The notes below the pieces were generated by a model. The model made no database searches, had not been told where the DNA came from, and worked only from the letters and a program-made list of their open reading frames with translations. From positions 124,001 to 188,000 of the forward strand of contig NZ_JHUZ01000014.1 in assembly GCF_000619885.1 (NCBI RefSeq): DNA of 64,000 bases, written 5' to 3'. Positions 8,755 to 17,398 of this stretch are shown here, piece by piece. Origin of the DNA: Balneatrix alpica DSM 16621. GTDB lineage: Bacteria; Pseudomonadota; Gammaproteobacteria; Pseudomonadales; Balneatricaceae. A program made the translations under genes and the position numbers. Within the stretch, counting starts at the first letter, position 1. Each line of letters opens with the position of its first letter.

Positions 8755-9205
8755 TCCTCTGCATAGTTCTTCCCTTGTTTAGATTGATTGCCTTCATTTG
8801 CAGAATCGTGATTCGCCCGAGAGGGTGAGAGCTTCCGTTGGTTCGAGTCGAGCGCAGCGAGACAATGTTGCGTAGCAACAGCCCGAAGGGCGAGGCGAAG
8901 CCGAGTCATCCCTCCTCTGAACCGATGCCATGACTGGCTGCGCTATGTGCCTCACTTTGCTGCTTTTTAGTGTGCTGTGGCTGTGACTTGCTCCCTGGCT
9001 CTGCGCAAATGGCATAGAGCCCAGGGCAGATGTCGATTGCGTGTTCCAGCAAGGGCTAATTTTTTCAAAATTTTTCTGACCTTGAACTTTTTCCGCGCTT
9101 CCCTATCTAGATTATCCGCCTAGCGCATTGGCGCTCTGTCAGTGCGTAGACTCTGAATAATTTGTGATAAGTCAGGCCGTTATCGGCCCAACAAGGAGTC
9201 GCAGA
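8755..9205 (+). other. 451-base gene-free stretch after the tRNA
   Basis: No convincing protein gene. ORFs on the minus strand that run into the tRNA are artefacts. It contains the cluster of tiny hairpins at 8842-8910 and, nearer the ABC gene, an AT-rich segment with a possible promoter (TTGAAC at 9082-9087, 16 bases, TATCTA at 9104-9109). Confidence 0.6.
8842..8910. repeat. Cluster of GNA-triloop mini-hairpins after tRNA-Arg
   Basis: Consecutive perfect small stem-loops: TGTTGC-GTA-GCAACA (8866-8880), GCCC-GAA-GGGC (8881-8891) and GGC-GAA-GCC (8894-8902), preceded by a shorter GC-GCA-GC (8852-8858). All have three-base GNA loops and sit end to end. The block begins with GTTCGAGTC, which resembles a tRNA T-arm, and GCCA follows at 8927-8930, so it may derive from a tRNA 3' end. 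Function unknown. Confidence 0.6.
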
Positions 9206-10159
9206 ATGATCCATGTCGACCAGTTAACTCGTCGCTATGGTGATTTTATCGCGGTTGATCAGGTTTCCTTCCATATAAAACCCGGTGAAATCATCGGCTT
9301 GCTCGGTCATAACGGAGCGGGCAAAAGTACCCTGATGAAAATGCTGACGGGCTACCTAGAACCCAGCCAAGGTAGTATCCGTATTGATGGGCGAGATATG
9401 CAGCAGCAACGTGGTGCTATCCAGGCCCTATTTGGTTACCTGCCGGAGAACTGCCCGGTTTATCCGGATATGCGGGTAATTGAGTTTCTCGATTATCAGG
9501 CGGATTTGCGTCGTCTGAGTGCGGATCAGCGTCCCCAATTGATTCAGCGGGCGATTCGTCTAACTGCCCTGCAGGATAAAGCCCTCGCGCCGATCCAAAC
9601 GCTGTCCCGTGGCTATCGTCAGCGCTTGGGAGTGGCCTTAGCGATTCTGCATCGTCCCAAAATCGTTATTCTGGATGAGCCGACCAATGGCCTGGATCCC
9701 ACCCAAATCCTGCAAATGCGAGAGCTGATCCGTACTCTGGCGAAAGAATCAACGGTGATTCTCTCCACCCACATTTTGCAGGAGGTACAGGCGGTCTGTG
9801 AGCGGGTGTTGATAATGCGTGGCGGCCGCTTGGTGGTGGATGAGCGTTTAGATCAGCTACAGAACAGTGGTCGTCTGGTGTTTGCGGTTGATCAAGGGCC
9901 CGCTCAGGTGCGTAGCCACCTATCAGGCTTGCCGCAGGTGGTGGACTATCTTGGCCTCCAGCAAGGTAAACATCGCTATGCTCTGGGTAAGGGAGCCGAT
10001 GCCGCTACCTTGGCGCGGATGCTGGTGGGAGCAGGGTGCCAGCTACAGGAGCTGCACCATGAGCAACGTACCCTGGAGTCCTTGTTTGCGGAGATTAACC
10101 AAGCGCCCAATATGGCTGTAGCCCAGATAAACGGGGAGGAGAATCGTCATGCTGCTTAA
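9206..10159 (+). CDS. ABC transporter ATPase, GldA-like
   Basis: 317 residues. Single ATPase domain: Walker A GHNGAGKST near residue 38, Q-loop region FGYLPENCPVY, signature LSRGYRQRLGVALAIL, Walker B KIVILDEPTNGLDP and H-loop STHILQEV, then a C-terminal accessory domain of about 90 residues. The sequence type is that of ABC-2 ATPases next to Gld-like permeases. The ATG at 9206 has AAGGAG eight bases upstream; the longer ORF adds 14 residues with no support. It overlaps the next gene by 11 bases and clearly forms an operon with it. Confidence 0.88.
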   Translation: MIHVDQLTRRYGDFIAVDQVSFHIKPGEIIGLLGHNGAGKSTLMKMLTGYLEPSQGSIRIDGRDMQQQRGAIQALFGYLPENCPVYPDMRVIEFLDYQADLRRLSADQRPQLIQRAIRLTALQDKALAPIQTLSRGYRQRLGVALAILHRPKIVILDEPTNGLDPTQILQMRELIRTLAKESTVILSTHILQEVQAVCERVLIMRGGRLVVDERLDQLQNSGRLVFAVDQGPAQVRSHLSGLPQVVDYLGLQQGKHRYALGKGADAATLARMLVGAGCQLQELHHEQRTLESLFAEINQAPNMAVAQINGEENRHAA

Positions 10160-13061
10160 TGGCTTATCTGCCTGGCTGCAGGATGCCGGACGCATTGCTC
10201 GGCGAGAAATCCGCAGCCTGTTTGCTACCCCCGTTGCCCTGCTGTTTATTGCCGCTTTCCTGTTGATCAGCCTGTTTGTGGTGTTCTGGGTGGAGACCTT
10301 CTTTGCCCGTAATCTGGCGGATATCAAACCGCTCTTTGAGTGGATGCCACTGTTGCTGTTGCTATTGGTAGCAACCCTGACGATGCGCGCCTGGAGCGAG
10401 GAGCGTCGTAGTGGCACCCTGGAAGTGCTATTGACCTCACCGGTATCCCCCAGCGCTTTGGTGATGGGTAAGTTTTTAGCCACCTTAGTGCCGGTTGCCA
10501 TTGCCCTATTACTGACACTGCCGCTGCCTTGGCTCACGCAAAGTTTGGGCCAGTTAGATTGGGGACCGGTATGGGGCGGCTACCTGGCTGCGCTGTGTTT
10601 AGCCGCAACCTATAGTGCCTTGGGGCTTTGGTTATCCTCCCGTAGTGACAACCCCCTGGTCAGTTTGATGGGGACGTTGCTAGTGGGAGCGTTGCTGTAT
10701 TGGTTGGGCTCGCCCTTGCTGACGGACTTATTCCCCTATCAGGTAGCGGAATGGTTGCGTTCCTTGGGGACAGGGTCGCGTTTCAGCGATATCACCCGTG
10801 GAGTGTTGGACTGGCGTGATCTTTATTACTACCTGGGCCTGACGGCGCTGTTCTTGGTACTGAACCGCTTAGAACTGGAACGTCATTACTGGGCCGGGCA
10901 GAGCGCAGGGGGGAGCCAATGGCGCTGGCGTCTGGGGAGTGCGCTGCTGGCGCTAAATCTACTGGTGGCGAATGCTTGGTTGTATCCGTTGCAGGGGATT
11001 CGTCTCGATTTGACGGAAGGTAAGCGTTATACCCTGTCGGAAGCTACGCGTCATACCCTGGCTCAATTACAGGAGCCGGTGCTGATTCGCGGTTATTTCA
11101 GCGCTAATACCCACCCCCTGTTGGCGCCACTGGTGCCGCAATTACAAGACTTGCTGCAGGAGTATGCCTTAGCGGGTGGCAGTAAGGTGCGTTTGCAGTG
11201 GGTTGATCCTCAGCAAGATCCCCAATTGGAAGAAGAAGCCGGTAGTAAATACGGAATCCGCCCTGTGCCTTTCCAGACGGCGAACCGTTATCAGGCTGCG
11301 GTGGTGAATGCCTACTTTGATGTGCTGATTAGCTATGGCAATGAGTACCAAGTGTTAGGTTTTCGTGACCTGATCGATGTAAAAGCCAAGGGTGAGGGTC
11401 AGCTGGAGGTTGAGCTGAAAAATCCCGAATACGATCTGACCCAGGCGTTGCGTAAAGTGGTGGCCAGTTACCAGGGCCAAGGTGAGTTGTGGGCGGAGCT
11501 GCCCCGTCCGGTGCAGTTAAGTGCCTATGTGTCGGCAGCGCTCCCTGAGTCTGTGCAGCCACTACGCCAAGCGCTGGAGCAAGCTCTGGCCAGCATGCAA
11601 CAGGCGGGGCAGGATAAATTCTCATTCGAGTTTATCGACCCCAGTCAGGATCAAGGCTTAGCCAAACAACTGGCAGAGGAGCAGGGCTGGCAGCCGATGA
11701 TCACCGACTTGCTGAACCCGCAGCCATTCTGGTTCCACCTGCTGTTATCGGATGGGCAAAGCAGTTGGCCGGTCGCCTTGCCGGATCAGCTTGATCAACA
11801 AGGTTGGCAGCAGAGCCTGGAGGCCAGTATCAAGCGCTTTAAGCCCGGTAGTTTGAAAAGTGTGGCGGTGTACCGGCCGACAGCCAGTCCTTATAGCCAA
11901 GCTCCCAACTTTAGCTTGTTGCGCGATTATCTAGGTGAGCAGGTACGCTGGCTGGATACTGATCTTAAGCAGGGCCAGGTTCCTGCCGGAGCGGAAATGC
12001 TGCTGGTGCTGGCCCCGGATAATCTGGATGAGCGCCAGCAATATGCGATTGACCAGTTCCTGATGCGGGGCGGCACTGTGGTGTTGGCCAGCTCAACGGC
12101 GAAAGTCGAGCTGGGGCAACGCCTGCAAGCCAGTTGGAACCCAACTGGACTAGAAGACTGGCTGGCCAGCATGGGGATCAAGCAACCCCAGGCTTGGGTA
12201 TTGGATCAGCAAAGCGGCGCCTTGCCGATCCCAGTTGAGCGGCAGCTGGGCAGCTTCCGCGTGCAGGAAATCCAGCTCCTGCAATACCCGCTGATTGTGG
12301 ATGCTCGTGCCGCCCAGTTAAATGCCCAGGCACCGGTCGTATCCTCGTTGGGGCAGCTCTATATCCCCTGGGCCAACCCCTTGCAGCTGGAGAATGTGGC
12401 GGACGGGATCAAGGTCACCCCGCTGTTACATTCATCTGCGCAGAGTTGGCAACAGACGGAGCTTGGCATTGTGCCAGATCTAAAACGCTATCCCACCCAT
12501 GGCTTTGCCCCTGCGCAGCAGCAGGAATCACAACTTCTAGGTGTGATGTTGGAAGGACGCTTTACCTCTGCCTTTAAAGGTAAGCAACCACCGATGCTAC
12601 AAGCTGCGAAGAGCAAGGATAATGCAGCGGATGAACCGACAGCGGCTACACCTTCCTCTGCTACACCGCCCTTGGCCAGCCTGATAGAGCACTCGGCAGA
12701 TTCAGCCCGTTTGATAGTGCTTGGCTCCGCCATGCTCTTTAGCGATGAGGTGAACTCCCTGATCGCCCAGGCGCTAGGGAGCGAATACAGTAAAAACTTT
12801 GAACTGATGCAAAACCTGGTGGACTGGTCACTGGATGATCCCGCCATGTTGAGCATGCGCAGCCGTGGCCATTATGCCCATACCCTGTTGCCGCTATCAC
12901 AAATGGAACAGCAGTGGTTGGAATGGGGACTGTACCTGATCAGCTTGGTATTGCTGGTGTTGGTCGGCATCCTGGCCTGGTGGCTGCGTCAGCGTCGTTA
13001 TCAGCGTTATCAACAGTGGCTGGCGCCGCTTCAGGTGAAGACCAGCCCGTCATCCCAGTGA
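10149..13061 (+). CDS. Fused ABC-2 permease and GldG-type protein
   Basis: 970 residues. The N-terminal 250 residues form an ABC-2 permease (GldF-like) with about six helices and the cytoplasmic motif WSEERRSGTLEVLLTSPVS. A helix near 265-285 (LGSALLALNLLVANAWLYPL) leads into a large extracytoplasmic GldG-like region starting IRLDLTEGKRYTLSEATRHTL, with a Rossmann-like middle (AEMLLVLAPDNLDERQQYAIDQFLMRGGTV). A C-terminal helix (about 928-948) anchors the tail. In Bacteroidetes GldF and GldG are separate gliding/secretion proteins; here they are one chain, as in other proteobacterial homologues of unknown function. A low-complexity Ala/Thr/Pro stretch lies near residues 820-840. The substrate is unknown. 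Confidence 0.87.
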   Translation: MLLNGLSAWLQDAGRIARREIRSLFATPVALLFIAAFLLISLFVVFWVETFFARNLADIKPLFEWMPLLLLLLVATLTMRAWSEERRSGTLEVLLTSPVSPSALVMGKFLATLVPVAIALLLTLPLPWLTQSLGQLDWGPVWGGYLAALCLAATYSALGLWLSSRSDNPLVSLMGTLLVGALLYWLGSPLLTDLFPYQVAEWLRSLGTGSRFSDITRGVLDWRDLYYYLGLTALFLVLNRLELERHYWAGQSAGGSQWRWRLGSALLALNLLVANAWLYPLQGIRLDLTEGKRYTLSEATRHTLAQLQEPVLIRGYFSANTHPLLAPLVPQLQDLLQEYALAGGSKVRLQWVDPQQDPQLEEEAGSKYGIRPVPFQTANRYQAAVVNAYFDVLISYGNEYQVLGFRDLIDVKAKGEGQLEVELKNPEYDLTQALRKVVASYQGQGELWAELPRPVQLSAYVSAALPESVQPLRQALEQALASMQQAGQDKFSFEFIDPSQDQGLAKQLAEEQGWQPMITDLLNPQPFWFHLLLSDGQSSWPVALPDQLDQQGWQQSLEASIKRFKPGSLKSVAVYRPTASPYSQAPNFSLLRDYLGEQVRWLDTDLKQGQVPAGAEMLLVLAPDNLDERQQYAIDQFLMRGGTVVLASSTAKVELGQRLQASWNPTGLEDWLASMGIKQPQAWVLDQQSGALPIPVERQLGSFRVQEIQLLQYPLIVDARAAQLNAQAPVVSSLGQLYIPWANPLQLENVADGIKVTPLLHSSAQSWQQTELGIVPDLKRYPTHGFAPAQQQESQLLGVMLEGRFTSAFKGKQPPMLQAAKSKDNAADEPTAATPSSATPPLASLIEHSADSARLIVLGSAMLFSDEVNSLIAQALGSEYSKNFELMQNLVDWSLDDPAMLSMRSRGHYAHTLLPLSQMEQQWLEWGLYLISLVLLVLVGILAWWLRQRRYQRYQQWLAPLQVKTSPSSQ

Positions 13062-13076
13062 TAAAAGCAGGAGGCA

Positions 13077-14078
13077 ATGATGCAACTCTCACTGAGTCCT
13101 GCTGCTTATATAGTGGCAGCCTTGAAGCGCCCCGGCCTGAGCGGATTAGCGGGGCTTCTGATACTGCAATTTGGCTTGGCGCTATGGCTGAACTGGCCCG
13201 CGCCGGCTACCCAGGTGGTGCAACAACCCTGGCTAAGTCTGGACTGGCAACAGGTGCAGCAATTGGAGATCAGTGGCCAAGACCAGCCGGCTTTGCGACT
13301 GACCCGCCAGCCGACAGGTTGGCAGCTGGAGTCTGGCTTGCCGGTACAGGAAGAGAAGGTGCAAGCCCTGTTGCAACGCTTGCAACAAGCTCAGCGTGCT
13401 TACCCTGTTACGACTCAAGCCCAGGCATGGTCACGCTTGGGTTTGGTCGAGGGGGAACAGCGCCTGCTTAAATTGCAAAACCAACAGGGCGTCACCCTGG
13501 CTACCCTGTACTTGGGGAACGCTGCAGGTATGGGGCGCAGTTATGCTCGCCTGGATGATGAAAAAGAAGTCTATACCCTGGCTGTTGCCGCCTATGAATT
13601 GCCATTGCTAGCAAAAGACTGGCTTGATAAGGGCCTGTTTAATTTTGCAGTTGGTGACCTAGAGTGGGTGCAAATCAACGATTATCCCCGTTGGCAACCG
13701 CTCGAAAGCTCGGAGCAGCAGGAACAAACCCAGGCAGATGCTGAGCCAGGAGCGTCAGGAGAGGTTGAGCGCCAGTGGCAAAATCTACCTGAAGGAGTGG
13801 ATACCGCCGCCGTGAATAAGCTGTTGGAGCAACTGGCTAAACTGCAAGTTGACGAAGCGCTTGGTCAGCAGCCGCAACCTGAGTGGCAGCTGCAGCAACC
13901 ACGATTAAAGTTGAGCCTGAGCCTAAATGGGCAAGCGCAACACTGGCAACTGAGCCAAGACAAGGACCAGCGCTTTTATATACTCCACACTGACCAGCTG
14001 CAGACCGATGGTCAGCCTTGGTACTTCCGCGTGGCTAATTGGCAGGTGGAGCCTTGGATCAATAATTGGAGGAACTGA
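13077..14078 (+). CDS. DUF4340 domain protein
   Basis: 333 residues, one N-terminal membrane anchor (about residues 20-38, LAGLLILQFGLALWLNW) and an exported region with the DUF4340 pattern: LxLTRxxxGWxL, a repeat after LLKLQNQQGVTLATLYLGN, YTLAVAAYELP, WLDKGLFNF. DUF4340 proteins regularly follow GldA/GldFG-type ABC genes, as here, 15 bases downstream. It probably works with the GldG-like region on the periplasmic side. AGGAGG lies six bases before the ATG. The acidic/Gln-rich stretch around residues 205-225 looks like a linker. Confidence 0.85.
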   Translation: MMQLSLSPAAYIVAALKRPGLSGLAGLLILQFGLALWLNWPAPATQVVQQPWLSLDWQQVQQLEISGQDQPALRLTRQPTGWQLESGLPVQEEKVQALLQRLQQAQRAYPVTTQAQAWSRLGLVEGEQRLLKLQNQQGVTLATLYLGNAAGMGRSYARLDDEKEVYTLAVAAYELPLLAKDWLDKGLFNFAVGDLEWVQINDYPRWQPLESSEQQEQTQADAEPGASGEVERQWQNLPEGVDTAAVNKLLEQLAKLQVDEALGQQPQPEWQLQQPRLKLSLSLNGQAQHWQLSQDKDQRFYILHTDQLQTDGQPWYFRVANWQVEPWINNWRN

Positions 14079-14094
14079 GCGGGAGATATAAGCG

Positions 14095-14125
14095 TGCTAC
14101 AGGTGGAGTAAATCCACCTGTAGCA
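14095..14125. terminator. Strong bidirectional hairpin terminator
   Basis: TGCTACAGGTGGA (14095-14107), loop GTAAA, TCCACCTGTAGCA (14113-14125): thirteen perfect pairs between two converging genes. There is no clear U-tract on either side. Confidence 0.7.
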
Positions 14126-14133
14126 ATGCGAAT

Positions 14134-15069
14134 TTAACCCAACCACTGCCAAACCTGGTGATAAATCCCAATCCCGATCAGGGTGTTGAAGGGGAAGGTG
14201 ATGGCCAGAGCAGCGCTGATTGCCATGCCGGTATTGGCTTCGGGAACGGCCTGGCGCATGGCGGCAGGGGCGGCGATGTAGGAGGCGGAGGCAAATAGGG
14301 TCATCAGGAGTACACTGCCACCTTCACTCAGGCCCATCAGGTTGGCAACGGGTATTGCACTAATTGCCAGTAGCGGTGGGGCACACAAAGCAAATATCAG
14401 TACGCGACTATTGCTGCGTTCCCAGTGACGGAGGAAGTTGGCCGCGCAGAGTCCCATTTCCAGCAGGAAGAGCGCCAGTAGGCCATGGAATAGCTGCATA
14501 AACAGCGGGGCGATGGTGCCTAAGCCGTCTTTGCCGTACAGGCTACCGATCAGCAATCCTCCCCCTAATAGCACCATGCCGCGGCTGGCAAAGACCTCAT
14601 GCAGGATTTGTCCCCAGCGGGTACCCTGGTTGGCACCGCCCATGCGGGACAGCAGAATGGCTACCCCAATTGCGGGCATCTCCAGCATCACCACAAATAA
14701 AGTCAGTTGAGGCTCATAGCTAATCAACCGGTGCTCCAGATAGGCCATTCCCACCGCAAAGGTTCCCACGCTTACAGAACCGTAGTGGGCTGCCATGGCC
14801 GCACTATCGGCACTATTAAGGCGCACCAGTTTACGCAGAACCGGGAACAGCACGAGGGGGATCAAAGCACCCAGCAGTGCAATGGTCAGTGCTTGGGGTA
14901 AGACGTTCAAAAGGCCTTGTTCACGAATGGCTAAACCGCCCTTCATGCCCAGGGCAAACAGCAACAGGATGGTGAGAGTGTCGTAGGTGCCCTGGGGGAC
15001 TTTTAAGTCGGAGCGAATCAGGCCGGCAAAGAGCCCGAGGGCAAATACAGCAATGACGGGATCTGGCAT
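14134..15069 (-). CDS. SbtA-like sodium-dependent bicarbonate transporter
   Basis: 311-residue membrane protein with about ten helices in two inverted halves, matching the SbtA/DUF897 permease family: start MPDPVIAVFALGLFAGLIRSDL, then LLLFALGMKGGLAI, and GTFAVGMAYLE. Known role in cyanobacteria: Na+-coupled HCO3- uptake at the inner membrane; in heterotrophs it is thought to supply bicarbonate for carboxylations, which is inference here. No carboxysome, RuBisCO or PII-like sbtB gene is visible nearby. It is divergent from a LysR regulator with a 126-base AT-rich gap, so that regulator probably controls it. GAGG precedes the ATG. Confidence 0.87.
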   Translation of the reverse strand: MPDPVIAVFALGLFAGLIRSDLKVPQGTYDTLTILLLFALGMKGGLAIREQGLLNVLPQALTIALLGALIPLVLFPVLRKLVRLNSADSAAMAAHYGSVSVGTFAVGMAYLEHRLISYEPQLTLFVVMLEMPAIGVAILLSRMGGANQGTRWGQILHEVFASRGMVLLGGGLLIGSLYGKDGLGTIAPLFMQLFHGLLALFLLEMGLCAANFLRHWERSNSRVLIFALCAPPLLAISAIPVANLMGLSEGGSVLLMTLFASASYIAAPAAMRQAVPEANTGMAISAALAITFPFNTLIGIGIYHQVWQWLG

Positions 15070-15148
15070 GTTGGCAACCTCATAGTCGGATTGGCGCTAC
15101 CTTAAGGCTTCCTCTTTTCTAAAACTAATTAATTAAAAATATAAAAGG

Positions 15149-15166
15149 CATAAACGATTATTTATG
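15149..15166. promoter_or_regulatory. Candidate LysR operator between sbtA-like and lysR genes
   Basis: Inverted repeat CATAAA-N6-TTTATG in the divergent intergenic region, with the size and AT-rich arms expected of a LysR-type site. It lies 30 bases before the regulator start. Confidence 0.45.
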
Positions 15167-15195
15167 ATTGTTGGGCTGAAAAAGAGGACGGTGAG

Positions 15196-16170
15196 ATGGA
15201 CAAGCGTTTACTGACACTCAGGTTATTGCAGGTGTATGTGGAGGTAGTGCGTCAGGGAGCCGTGGGTAAGGCGGCGGAACGGCTGTTTCTGACTCAGCCA
15301 GCGGTGTCATTGCAGTTACGTAAGCTGCAAGAGGTGGTCGGCCAGCCATTGCTGGAAAACCGTGGGCGGATGTTGCAACCGACGGCAGCAGGGAAGGAGC
15401 TACTGTTGAGTGCAGAGCGAGTGCTGGCGGAGCTGGATGATCTCAGTACCCGTTTATCGGAGGTCGAGGGTTTGGCGCGTGGTCAGTTTAATCTGGCGGT
15501 GGTGACGACTGCACAGTATCTGGCGCCACAGTTATTGGGGGGCTTTGCCAAGCGTTATCCTGGTTTGGATATTCATTTGAATATCGGTAATCGTCAGCAG
15601 GTGATTACTCGCTTACAGGAAAACCGTGATCACCTCTATATCTTTAGTCAGCCGCCACGCCAAGCAGACTTGTTTTGCTTCCCTATTGTGCACAATCCTT
15701 TGGTGGTGGTGGCCTCACCTCAGCACCCGTTAGCTAAACAGCGGGCGTTGGATTTCAGTGAGCTGCTGCAAGAACGTTTCTTATTGCGAGAGGCGGGTTC
15801 TGGCACGCGTTTGGCGCTGGAGACTTACCTGCAAGAGCAGGGATGGATGCTAACCAATAGCCTGCAGGTGGAAAGTAATGAGGCTATCCGCTTAAGCGTG
15901 GGGGCCGGATTGGGAATAGCGATCTTGTCACGCCATACCTTGGAGGCATCCGACCATAGTCTGGTGGAGTTGCCGGTACGGGGTTTTCCGTTACAGCAGC
16001 ACTGGTATCTGGTTTGGCGTCACCAGCCCACCTTGCCTAGAGTGGTGATGGCATTTGCCCAGTTTATTGAGCAGGCGGTGCCCGAGTTACTTGGTAGTGC
16101 GTATGCTGAGGCTGACTTAGCTCAGTTGAGTCTGGCTTTAACCAGCGCCATGAAAAGAGGAAGTGGTTGA
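15196..16170 (+). CDS. LysR family regulator, CbbR-like
   Basis: 324 residues. N-terminal winged helix-turn-helix (residues 5-65): LRLLQVYVEVVRQGAVGKAAERLFLTQPAVSLQLRKLQEVVGQPLL. The effector-binding domain (about 95-300) has the CbbR-type stretch LAVVTTAQYLAPQLLGGFAKRYPGLDIHLNIGNRQQV. CbbR-like regulators respond to carbon status and often sit divergent from carbon fixation or bicarbonate uptake genes, which fits the SbtA-like neighbour. GAGGACGGTGAG precedes the ATG. Autoregulation through the shared intergenic region is likely but inferred. Confidence 0.88.
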   Translation: MDKRLLTLRLLQVYVEVVRQGAVGKAAERLFLTQPAVSLQLRKLQEVVGQPLLENRGRMLQPTAAGKELLLSAERVLAELDDLSTRLSEVEGLARGQFNLAVVTTAQYLAPQLLGGFAKRYPGLDIHLNIGNRQQVITRLQENRDHLYIFSQPPRQADLFCFPIVHNPLVVVASPQHPLAKQRALDFSELLQERFLLREAGSGTRLALETYLQEQGWMLTNSLQVESNEAIRLSVGAGLGIAILSRHTLEASDHSLVELPVRGFPLQQHWYLVWRHQPTLPRVVMAFAQFIEQAVPELLGSAYAEADLAQLSLALTSAMKRGSG

Positions 16171-16252
16171 TTCTCCGACAGCTTTGGCCTTTGAATGGGG
16201 CTGTTTGTGAATGGCTAGTGTTCGTTGAACCACACAGAATAAGAAGAAAATC

Positions 16253-17398
16253 ATGCACACTGAGGTGATACATATTCCTGCTAAGGCCCGCCAGCAGCCT
16301 TGGCTGCTGCCTGAGTTAGCAGCCGCGCAACTCGTTCTGGTGTTTATGGATAGTCATTGGCTAGCGCACTGGGCAGAGTGCTATCAACGCCTGCATCAAC
16401 GTTATCCCCAAGCTGAGATAGTAGGTTGCAGCAGTGCCGGTGAGATTTACGCTGACCAGGTCAGCTGTGGCGATCTGGTAGCCATTGTTATTCATTTCCA
16501 ACACACGCCGCTAAGGGTGGCTTTAGCACGCTTGCAGGGCAGGAGTAGTGACGCGCTAGGGGCGGAGCTAGGGCAAAGCTTATTGGCGGAGGATTTACGC
16601 CATGTTTTGGTGTTTAGCGAAGGGTTGCATATCAATGGCTCTTTATTGGCCCAGTCATTACGCCAACAGCTGGGGCAACAGTGTGCGGTGACAGGTGGCC
16701 TGGCGGGTGATGGGGAGCGTTTTGCCCATACCTGGGTTTGTTTAAATGAGCATTGTTACCAGGATGCTGTAGTGGCAGTGGGTTTATATGGTCAAGCATT
16801 GCATGTTGGCATGGGCTCCCAGGGTGGTTGGGATTCCTTCGGCCCGGATCGCTTGATCACTAAGGCCCAGGGGGCGGAGCTGTTTGAGCTGGATGGTCAG
16901 TCCGCGCTTGCCTTGTATAAAACCTATCTGGGGGAACATGCCAGTGGTCTGCCAGCGACAGGCTTGCTCTTCCCTCTCAGTGTGAAGGCGGGGCAGGGGG
17001 AGGCTGAACTGGTCAGAACCATCCTGGCGGTGAATGAGGAGCACGGCAGTATTATTTTTGCCGGTGAGATGCCAGAAGGTTGCTATGCCCGCCTAATGAA
17101 GGCTAACTTTGAGTGCTTAGTCGATGGTGCTCAGGGGGCGGCCAACCTATCCTTGGCTGCGATGCAATCACAACCAGGCCTGGCGTTGTTGATTAGTTGT
17201 GTGGGGCGTCGTCTGGTATTAGGGCATCGTATCGAAGAGGAGGTGGAAGCTGTGCGTGATGTGTTGGGCCCAGCCACCCTAACCGCCGGTTTTTATTCCT
17301 ATGGTGAAATTGCGCCGCAGCATCCGCAATGGGGCTGTGAACTGCACAATCAGACCATGACCATCACCCTGCTGCAGGAGTGGCCGCTTGATGCATAA
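16253..17398 (+). CDS. FIST domain sensor protein
   Basis: 381 residues with FIST_N (about 25-220) and FIST_C (about 225-365). Recognisable stretches are AEIVGCSSAGEIYADQV, LVFSEGLHINGSLLAQSL, AVTGGLAGDGERFAHTWVCL and GSQGGWDSFGP. FIST proteins are soluble sensory modules thought to bind small molecules such as amino acids, and they commonly sit next to c-di-GMP enzymes or histidine kinases. The gene overlaps the next one by about 8 bases, so the two products are translationally coupled and probably act together. There is no signal peptide, so it is likely cytosolic. Confidence 0.88.
   Translation: MHTEVIHIPAKARQQPWLLPELAAAQLVLVFMDSHWLAHWAECYQRLHQRYPQAEIVGCSSAGEIYADQVSCGDLVAIVIHFQHTPLRVALARLQGRSSDALGAELGQSLLAEDLRHVLVFSEGLHINGSLLAQSLRQQLGQQCAVTGGLAGDGERFAHTWVCLNEHCYQDAVVAVGLYGQALHVGMGSQGGWDSFGPDRLITKAQGAELFELDGQSALALYKTYLGEHASGLPATGLLFPLSVKAGQGEAELVRTILAVNEEHGSIIFAGEMPEGCYARLMKANFECLVDGAQGAANLSLAAMQSQPGLALLISCVGRRLVLGHRIEEEVEAVRDVLGPATLTAGFYSYGEIAPQHPQWGCELHNQTMTITLLQEWPLDA

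Noticed and set aside
8631-8909. Minus-strand ORFs across the tRNA (containing GGIRTPDQQDRN or GFEPPTNRIGT)
   Set aside because: These are translations antisense to tRNA-Arg and its 3' repeat block. Similar phrases are a well-known annotation artefact.
12914-13471. 185-codon plus-strand ORF across the GldFG/DUF4340 junction
   Set aside because: It overlaps the ends of two well supported genes in another frame and its composition (Gly/Ala/Ser rich) is that of a shadow.
14095-14125. Inverted repeat considered as an insertion-sequence end or attachment site
   Set aside because: No transposase or target duplication is nearby, and its position between converging genes fits a terminator.
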